Assembly (NCBI GenBank): GCA_950097015.1
Contig: CATNEN010000034.1
Coordinates: 2,209,501-2,273,500 of the forward strand
Length of the DNA stretch: 64,000 bases
Direction: 5' to 3'
Origin: Macrostomum hystrix
Taxonomy: Eukaryota; Platyhelminthes; Macrostomidae
Shown: positions 23,301-32,300 of the stretch, piece by piece
Position numbering within the stretch: position 1 is the first letter of the stretch
Layout: each line of letters starts with the position of its first letter
The notes under the pieces: model-generated
What the model saw: only the letters and a program-made list of their open reading frames with translations
What the model was told of the DNA's origin: nothing
Database searches by the model: none
Position numbers and translations under genes: made by a program

Positions 23301-26300
23301 GAAACGGAATGAATCACAGAGAGACATTTCTGTAAAACTGCTCCTTCAGATTTGGCCTGCTTTAACATCCCTGTTGTTATGAATGCGAGTCTGGTTGGCC
23401 CCTCACCGCCCCACCTGCGGGTCGGCGAGACAGTCCAGATGGCCTGCGCCTACGGCTACGAGTTTCTGCCGGATGTGATAGACGTCCGAAAATACACCTG
23501 CGATCAGACTGGAAGGTTCGCTTATGTCATCGGCAGTTCATGGTTCTATGAGAAGGATGTAGACGCTTGCGCTAGTAAGTTCTGCAATTTAGCACGCATT
23601 GAACTTCAAAATTTTCTTGGAGACTAAACAAATAATTTTTTTTAATAAAAAAGACGAGGTTGTTGAAATCAGTCTCTGTTATTGGAGAGCGTGATTACCA
23701 AAGCGTCATTTGCTGGCCCTTTTGCCAAATTGAATATTCCATAGAATCACAAGCTCTTAGACTACTCGAGTAGTACACAGGGTTCCGTATAGTGTGAACA
23801 TAAAACACGTGTGCAAGTACTTTAGTACGAGTACTTGCATAACGTGTTAAACCGACTGAAATTAAACCACCTCCGACGGGAGAGCGGTAGTGGCAGAGCG
23901 GTTATCGCGTTTGCCTCTAGCACCAAGGTCCCTGAGCTCGATTCCGCGGCGAGGCCAAATTAATTTGAGGGCGCAGCCGTATAGAGAAGGCTTAGCGGCT
24001 TGTCCCGCAATTTACACTTGTGAGGTGACAACATATACAACACAGTGAAAGTGTACACAGCCTGACGATGAGAAAGTAAGGGCAGATGTACACACCTGTT
24101 TGAGTGTTTGCCTGCGTACAGTATCTGTGTGCGTAACTACATAATGGCACAAGACGATAGGGAACCACTGAAGCTAAAGCAAAGTATTTGAAGTACACAT
24201 AGAAATCTCTAAAATAGGGGAACAGCTGCCCTGAAGCTAAACGTTAAAGGATATATATTTATTTTTTTATTCCTGGCGTCCCTTGTGCTTTTGATGCTCT
24301 TACTTTTAACACCTTTGCTCTTCCCTTCCCAGCTCAATAGTTAATTCTTACAAAACTACGTTTACTTTTGTCGAGTAAAATATTGTCAGAAAATATAAAT
24401 AAAGAAGTCAGCACCCATACGAGCGTAGATGGCGTGTGCGTTTTATTAATAATAACAATAATAGCGTGTGTGCTCAGGAGTCAGCGAAATGGGCAGAATT
24501 GCCTCCTCGCTTGCTGTGGGTCTAGTGTCACCAAATGGTGTGCCATTGCTTGCAGCCCTCCTGCAATTATTTTTATTAACCCCTACGACAACAGTCAAAC
24601 GCTGTCCGGTGCTTGTCAACACCACGAAATGGTTGAACTCGACGGAACTATCTTCGTCGGGAACCTGGCAGAGTACCCGTCGTCGATATCCGGATGTCTT
24701 CTACTACTATGACACGGCGGACAATTACAGCAATGCCTTCAACTACACTGCGCTAAGCCTCTGCGGTCCGGGCTACCTTCCTGAGGCGGAGAGAACATTC
24801 ACCTGCCTAAATTCAAAGAACTGGTCCAATAGTCTACCAAATTGTTACCGTAAGTCTTCAAAAAAATGTAATGCTGACAACAAGTTACTAGCTCAAAAAA
24901 TAGAAAATTGAGGTTGTCAAGAAAATGGTAAAGAAAATGGGATTGGAAAGTTCCTTTTCAATGTAAATCCTTATGTATTTCCTTTTTAAGAAAGACAAGC
25001 CGACTCAACGCTGAAAGCGCTGAATTTCATAAAATCATTAATTATGGCTTCCCCTCAATTCCAACAGGTAAAGGTTGCGCAGCTCCTCCAGAGATTCCGA
25101 ACGCCTACCTGCACCGGCAGTTCAACAACTCCGCGAGCGAGCCCTGGTCCTTCATGGACTTCGCTGTCTACAGGACGGTGCCCGGCTACGAATTCTTCTA
25201 TCTGCCTGGCGCCACTGACGGACTCAGCGAATGGCGAAGTGTGTGCCTAGAGAACGGATCATGGGCCTACATACCACTGCCTGAGAGTGAGTTTCACCCG
25301 AATTTTGCTGCACTATCTAAATTAAACCAGTTTCGGAGAAGCATATGAGAAGCGCTGAAGACCTTTTTCCAAGTTATGACGAATTATTTCTAGTGTTTTG
25401 ACGGCTTCATTGTCATCATTGCTTAATATTTTAAACATTTTTTAAAGGAATCTACTGCAAACTGACGGACCAGAACCTGACAGCCATAGCCAACGTGACG
25501 GTGCCGTACCAAACGGGTCGGCGCTACCAGGACAACGCTTCGCTGGTCTGCTTCAACGCGACAACGCACGAGTTCGCACTGAGAAACAGTCAGCTGCGAT
25601 TTGATATCACATGTCAGGCGGACAAGCGTTGGACAGACGAAATTCCCGGAGTGTGGTTGGCTGGATGTAGAAGTAAGTCTAGTTAAACAGACACAAATGC
25701 AGCGCTTACCGGTCGGAACGCAGGATGGCAGGATGACAATATTTCGGTGCATTTGTATGCAATAAATTGACCCTTCGCAGTGAGAGACCGTCTTTACGGC
25801 TCGAATGTTAAAGTTCACGCGCGCGAGTGCAAGAGAGGTTGGCCCGGCACTGGCAGATAATGACAAACAAATTGGGCAGCTGCTTGGGGGAGGGGGGGAG
25901 ACAAGGGGAGGCGGTGCACAAACGAAGTCAAGCCACCAGCGCGCAGGGAGGGGTAGGGTTGTACACGCTGGCAAAGCTACCCAGAGCTAATTGGCGGGTG
26001 GGGCAAAGCCACGCAGGGCTGGGTTAAGGGTTGACAGACTGTGCCCACGCCCGGCCAATCAGATGGCGGAACGGGGCAACCTGAACACGGGACGGGGGTA
26101 GGAGGGTAAGAAAGGGCAAGGCCAAAGCCGAGCCAACCAACAATGGCCTTTGCGAGCAGACGACCTAAAAAACACAGGCACTAAAAGCCTTTCATATAAA
26201 TTGCGAAAAAAAAATTAATTATTGACGTAGAAAAACTGTATAAATTATGTGTTAAAAACTTTCCAACACCATACTGTCATCATTTTCAGTTAAAATGTGC

Positions 26301-29300
26301 CCGCGGCCGCAAATACCAACTGAGCAGTACCAAATTGTAAACCAGACTTCAAATATGAGCATAAGCCTGGCAACTGTTTTGACAGTGCCGCCAGTAACTG
26401 GGCAGCAAATCGTCTTCACTGAGCTCGGTGTGACTTGCCGGGATGGTTTCTGGCTCCCTGCTGCTGCGCCTACGACGATACTATGCCAGGACAACAAAAA
26501 CTGGACCGCCTTCGAGGCCTGCAAAAGTGAGACGATAATTCCAAAGTTCCGAAATCCTGCTTTATTGAAACTAGTATGTTATATGTGAGAAGCTGAACTC
26601 TTCACTAATAGGATACGCTTGCCGCGAGCCACCTGCTGTGGAGCACACAAGAATTTATCAAAACTTCTCCAACATTCCTGGCGAGCAATTTCGGGTGTTC
26701 GACACTACATATTACATTGCCGATCCCGGTTACCGGTTCTCAGTAGTGGCCAGATCCTGGCACTTTTCCAGCTGCTTATGGAACTCAACTTCAAACAGCA
26801 CTTACTGGACTGAGCTGTACCCAATGGAGTGTGAGTTGTATGTTTTGTGGTTACTTTTTCGCTACCTTTTATCGCAGTCGCACGTTTTAAGTGATTGTAA
26901 AAATACTGTTTCAGTGCGTAGATGCCCTCTACCGAGCGTAGCTACTGCCACTTACACAATTCCTAACTGGAATTCTACCACTAACCAGCGACTCAACCAC
27001 ACAAAAGTTGTGAGCTTGACGGTGCTTCCACCGAACATTTCACTGGACTGCTTCAGTTGGAATAACATCACCTGCGAGGAGGGTCACTTGATGCCGAGTG
27101 GTGTTGATTCCATCCAGTGTCAGCCATCTCAGAACTGGACTGAGTATAGCAGCTGCATCCGTGAGCTTTTACTTCAGAATCAAAATCTTTTGGCCTTTAT
27201 CATAAACTCAGAGATTTTATTTATGATAACTTAAGATAGATAGTATGATGGGGGGTCGGTGGCAGAGCGGTTATCGCGTTTGCCTCTCGCACCACGGTCC
27301 CTAAGTTCGATTCCACGGCGAGGCCACATTTATTTGGGGTGCAGCCGCGGAGAGAAGGCTTGGGGGCTTGTCGCAGAATTTACGCCCTTGAAGACCAACC
27401 TCCAAGGCACAGTGAAGTGTACACTGCCTGACGATGAGAAAGTCAGGGCAGATGTACGCACCTGTGTGAGCGTATGACTGCGTACAGTATTTGTGCGCGT
27501 GTGTGCTCAGGAGTAAGCGAAATGAGCAGAATTGCTCGCTGGCTGCGGGTTTAGTATCACCAAATGATGTGCCATTGCCCGCAGCCCTCCTGCAATGATT
27601 ATTATTATTATTATTATAGTATGACCTACATTCTTGGTTAAATTCAACCTTAGGCTACAACTGCAGCAAGCCGCCCATTGTGGCTAATGCAAGCGTTTAC
27701 ACTGCAGTCCGTCAGAATGGTGGCAGCTCTGATCCCAACATCGGGGACTGGCGACTCTACGACTTTGCTGTGTACAAAACTGAGCCGGGCTTCCAGTTTG
27801 CAGGAGTAAACAGCTCCACGTGGCTAAGCCTCTGCCAGTGGCATGCGGAAGCGTCAACCACTCAGTGGACTGCGTTGCTTCCTGTTATGCGTGAGAAGCA
27901 TTATCTTACTGAGAGTTATAATTATTAGAAATAAGGAAAGTGAATGCGTGAGAACATCAGTGCTTTTTTATTTTTTCTTATGCTTTGGTTGCTTTTTTGC
28001 AGGAATACAATGCAATTGGACTCAAGCTCAATTGCAGGCCTTACCAAAAGTATCCACAACATTTTTGGACACACCTGGGGATCTGTTTAGCGATCAGGTG
28101 AAGCTGAAATGCTCCAACAGCACAACGGAAGAGTTTGTGCTGGCACCGTCTGTTGTGGAGAGTCTGGCAGTGTGCCAGGCTAACGGAACATGGACAAATG
28201 AGAGTGTATGGCGCTCTGGTTGTCAAGGTCAGATTCAAAGCGTCTAAAAGCTACTCTCAATAGAGAACCCTGAAGCCCGAACTGTGCTTTCTAATGCTCT
28301 AATTGAATTTAATGTTGTAGATAAGCTCTGCCCAATCCCGGTCAACCCAACCAGCTTTGTGTACTCTTCCAAAACTTTCGACAGTACTAACGGAGCTTCT
28401 GCCAACATTAGCGTCTCAGTGCAGCTAGTCAACATGACCCCAGTCATTAGCACACAGGCGGCAGTGTTCACTGCATCGCAACTCTCATGTCCGTTTGGTC
28501 ACAGGCTGCCCTCGAGCAGCCCGCAAACAATTACATGCTTGCCAAATAAAACTTGGAGTGCCTATGCGGTGTGCCAGAGTAAGTTTTCAACTAGAATGCG
28601 GACTAAAACTGTCTGTTATCTCGTCAGGTGTCTGTTATAAAAAAGCAACCAATATAGGCATTGTACAAGTGTATTTCTGTTCACAAAATTTCATCATCAT
28701 ATTAGCGATAATTTTTTTATATTGTTATTATTTATGTTATTAATTACGGTCATTCGGTTTGGAAGCTATCGCGAAGTTGTTGAAGTTGTTTTAAAGAAAT
28801 CAGTAACACTTGCGGAAGATACAGGTTATAAATAACTATTTTGCATACTCTATGTTCCTGGATTTTTAAAGGGCATCAGTGCACGGATCCGCCAGTTCTC
28901 GACAATGCAACACTGCAGAACAGCTATCAAAACATTCCAACTGAGAATTGGGGAGTCTACGATTGGGTGAAGTATGGGACTGAGCCAGGCTTCCGATTCT
29001 CTGTGCTCAATATAACAAAGTGGATAGCGATTTGCGAGTACAATGCATCGAGCAGCTCGACACAATGGAGCATTATATATCCGATTGAAAGTGAGTAAAT
29101 AATAATATTGAAACAGCGAGTGTACACACAAATTATCCTCAGTTTCCACATTTTATTCAATTCACGTTACCTTTCAGAAGTGCCTTGCAACGAAACTCGA
29201 AGCAATCTACTGTCCCTACCCATGATCAGCGTATCGTTTTCGAACTTTCCTGGGGACAGGTACACTGACACAATCAGCCTCTCTTGTGCAAACACGACTA

Positions 29301-32300
29301 CGCAAGAGTTTGTGTGGGCGCACAGTGTCACAGCGGTAACAGCAGTTTGCAACGCTGACACAACTTGGACGAACCAGAACATGTGGGGAGCCGGATGTCA
29401 AGGTTCGCTTTGTAGTTAACAATGAAAAATTTTAGCGAGCTCAAACAAAGACACTTAAAATGGTTATTTCATCGTTTATTATGTTCCTAGGGGGTCGGTG
29501 GCAGAGCGGTCGGCGCGTTTGCCTCTCGCCAAGGTCCCCAAGCTCAATTCCGCGGCGAGGCCACATTTATTTGGGGCACAGCCGCGGAGAGAAGGCTTGG
29601 GGTTTGTTGTGCAATTTACGCCCTTGAGGGCCATGACGATGCCCTTCACGATGATAGAGTCAGGGCTGATGTACACACCTGTATGAGTGTGCGCCTGCGT
29701 ACAGTATATGTGAGAGTGTGTGCGCAGGAGTCAGCGAATGGGCAGAATTGCCTATTGGCTGCGGGTCTTGTGTCACTAAATGGTGTGTCATTTCCCGCAG
29801 CCCTCTCGCAAATATTATTATTTTTATTATTATTGAATATCGTCCCGCAGCTAAAATGTGCCCTGCGGCTCAAAGTCCGCCAAGCCAAACCTACCAAACA
29901 GAGGTCTTTAATTCAACTACTTCGACATTCTACAAGCAAAACATGACAGCTCAGCTGGCCATTCTGTCGCCTTCGCCTGTATTTACCACCGTGCCTGTAT
30001 TTACTCGGCTGCAGCTGTTGTGTCCTGTAGGCCACAAGGTTCCTACAGGCAGCCCGACAGAAGTGATTTGCCAGCCAAACAAAACGTGGAGCGCTTTCCA
30101 GCTCTGCGAAAGTGAGTTGCGCTTCCGCTTTAATAGTAACTAGGCAATAACTCGTTTAGTTACTTATTACTTCACCACCCAGATTTGTATATACTGATAG
30201 AAATATTTTATCGTATCCAATCGGCGCTCGCTGCTTGAGTGTAAACATGCACCCAGACACCCACCCCGCCGCCTAGAGGTGAGTTGTATTCAGCTGCGTG
30301 GTGTGCATTCTTTGGTGTTTAGAATTAGAAGATCAATAGTTCATTCTTCATCCATTTTCATTGAGTGTATCCACAAACAGTGTGATAAATGCAAATGCTT
30401 AAAATGCTCCGACACACTCCAACAGGATATCAATGCGGCCAGCCACTATTTCTCAGCAACGCATCAATACAGGACAGCTTGCAAAATTTTCCAACTGAGA
30501 ATTGGAGAGTGTACGACTGGGTGAAGTACGGAACTCAGTCAGGCTTCAGATTCTCAGTATTGAACACTACATCATGGACAGTAGTATGCGAGTACAATGC
30601 AACTAACAATTCCACCCAGTGGAGCAGTATATTTCCTATTGAAAGTGAGTCCTTTATATTCGATTAGATCATTACTCGTATCGATTCATGTTTTTTTAGT
30701 TTTAATAATTCTTATCAAGGACTGCTAGGCGTAGAAGAGCGGCAAACTACGTTTCTTAGAAACACTTTAGGAGGCTGGTTTTCGACAAAAAATACATAAT
30801 AGAGATAAAAAACTTTCCCTTTTCTACATAAATTTTATTTCTCTGTTTTCCTGGCGCGCCAAGGTCCCTGAGCTCGAATCCGCGGCAAGGCCACATTCAT
30901 TTGGGGTGCAGCCGCGGAGAGAAGGCTTGTGGGCTCCAAGCTCCAAGGTACAGTGAAAGTGTACACTGCCTGACGATGAGAAAGTAGGGCAGATGTACAC
31001 ACCTGTGTGAGCGTGTGCCTGCGCACATTGTCTGTTCGCGTGTGTGCTCAGGAGTCAGCGAAATTGGCAGAATGGCCTTCTAGCTGGCTGCGGGTCTAGT
31101 GTCACCAAACGATGTGCCATTGCCCCGCAAGCCTCCTGCAGCTATTTTTATATTGGAGGCGGATTAAAGGCTCATATTTGATATAATTTTCCTATTTACG
31201 GCTCCATAATTTTCTGTCAAGCTTTATTAGTGTGAGCGATTTCATACTTCCCAGTGACTTAAAATGCATGAAGCTCCTGAAACAATAAAGCCACCCAGAA
31301 ACAAGCTTTTTGTTTTCTCAATTATTGATAAGCGATAATTTTTTATTACTCTCTAGAACCTTTATGACTTTGACCTTAGTTAATGTTATTAATATAGGTC
31401 TAGTAATGAAAACTGTTTAAAATATAAGTTTTTAGAATAAAGCTTCTTAAAAATCGTTGGAGCTACAAAGTTATGTGAAAAGAAGAGATTTGGTCCTGCT
31501 TCAAATATAACCATTACTGTTTATAAGTGAAAGCGCTGAAATTTTACATAGCTCCATTGTGCATTTTTCGGTGAAATCTAGCCTCTTCAATTTTTCAAAC
31601 AAGCTTAGTTTCCCGTCCTTTCACTCCCAGTGGTCCTTGATTCTTGAATAATCAGTGTATTTTGCTTTTATTTAGGAGTGCCGTGCAATCAGACCAGAAG
31701 CGACCTTCTAGCTCTGCCCCTGACAAAGGTCACCTTCTCGAGCTTTCCTGGAGACAGGTTCATGGATACAGCCGACTTCTCTTGCGCAAACACAACAACG
31801 CACGAGTTTGTGTTGGCACCGAATGTCACATCATCGACAGCGGAGTGCACAATTAATACAGTCTGGTCAAATAAGCACATCTGGGGTGCCGGTTGTCAAG
31901 GTAAACATTTTTATCTTGTCGGTATCCCATATTATAGAAGTAATGTTCGATATTGTTCTTCTTTTACAGCCAAGCTGTGTCCGGTGCCTCCCGTGCCACT
32001 GAGTCGGACCTATCAAACTGAGATTTTCAACTCTACTGGCCTGAGATTCGGAGCGCACAATGTCACAGTTCAACTTGTTTCTATGTCGCCAATGCCAGCT
32101 TCTTCCGTTTACGTATTCACGCAACTAACTCTGTCATGTCCCCTGGGACACACTCTGCCTCCATCTAGTGCGACAGAAATGCATTGTCAGCCCAACAAAA
32201 CATGGAGTGCCTATCAGTTGTGTGAACGTAAGTTTGAGAACTGAGAACTTTATATCGACTACTGCAGATCCAAGTTCTTAATACGAATTCTAAAACTGCT

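Noticed and set aside
23885-23960. Functional tRNA genes at the box A / box B heads
   Set aside because: The heads cannot be folded into a full cloverleaf with a matching acceptor stem, and they continue into a shared SINE body at every copy.
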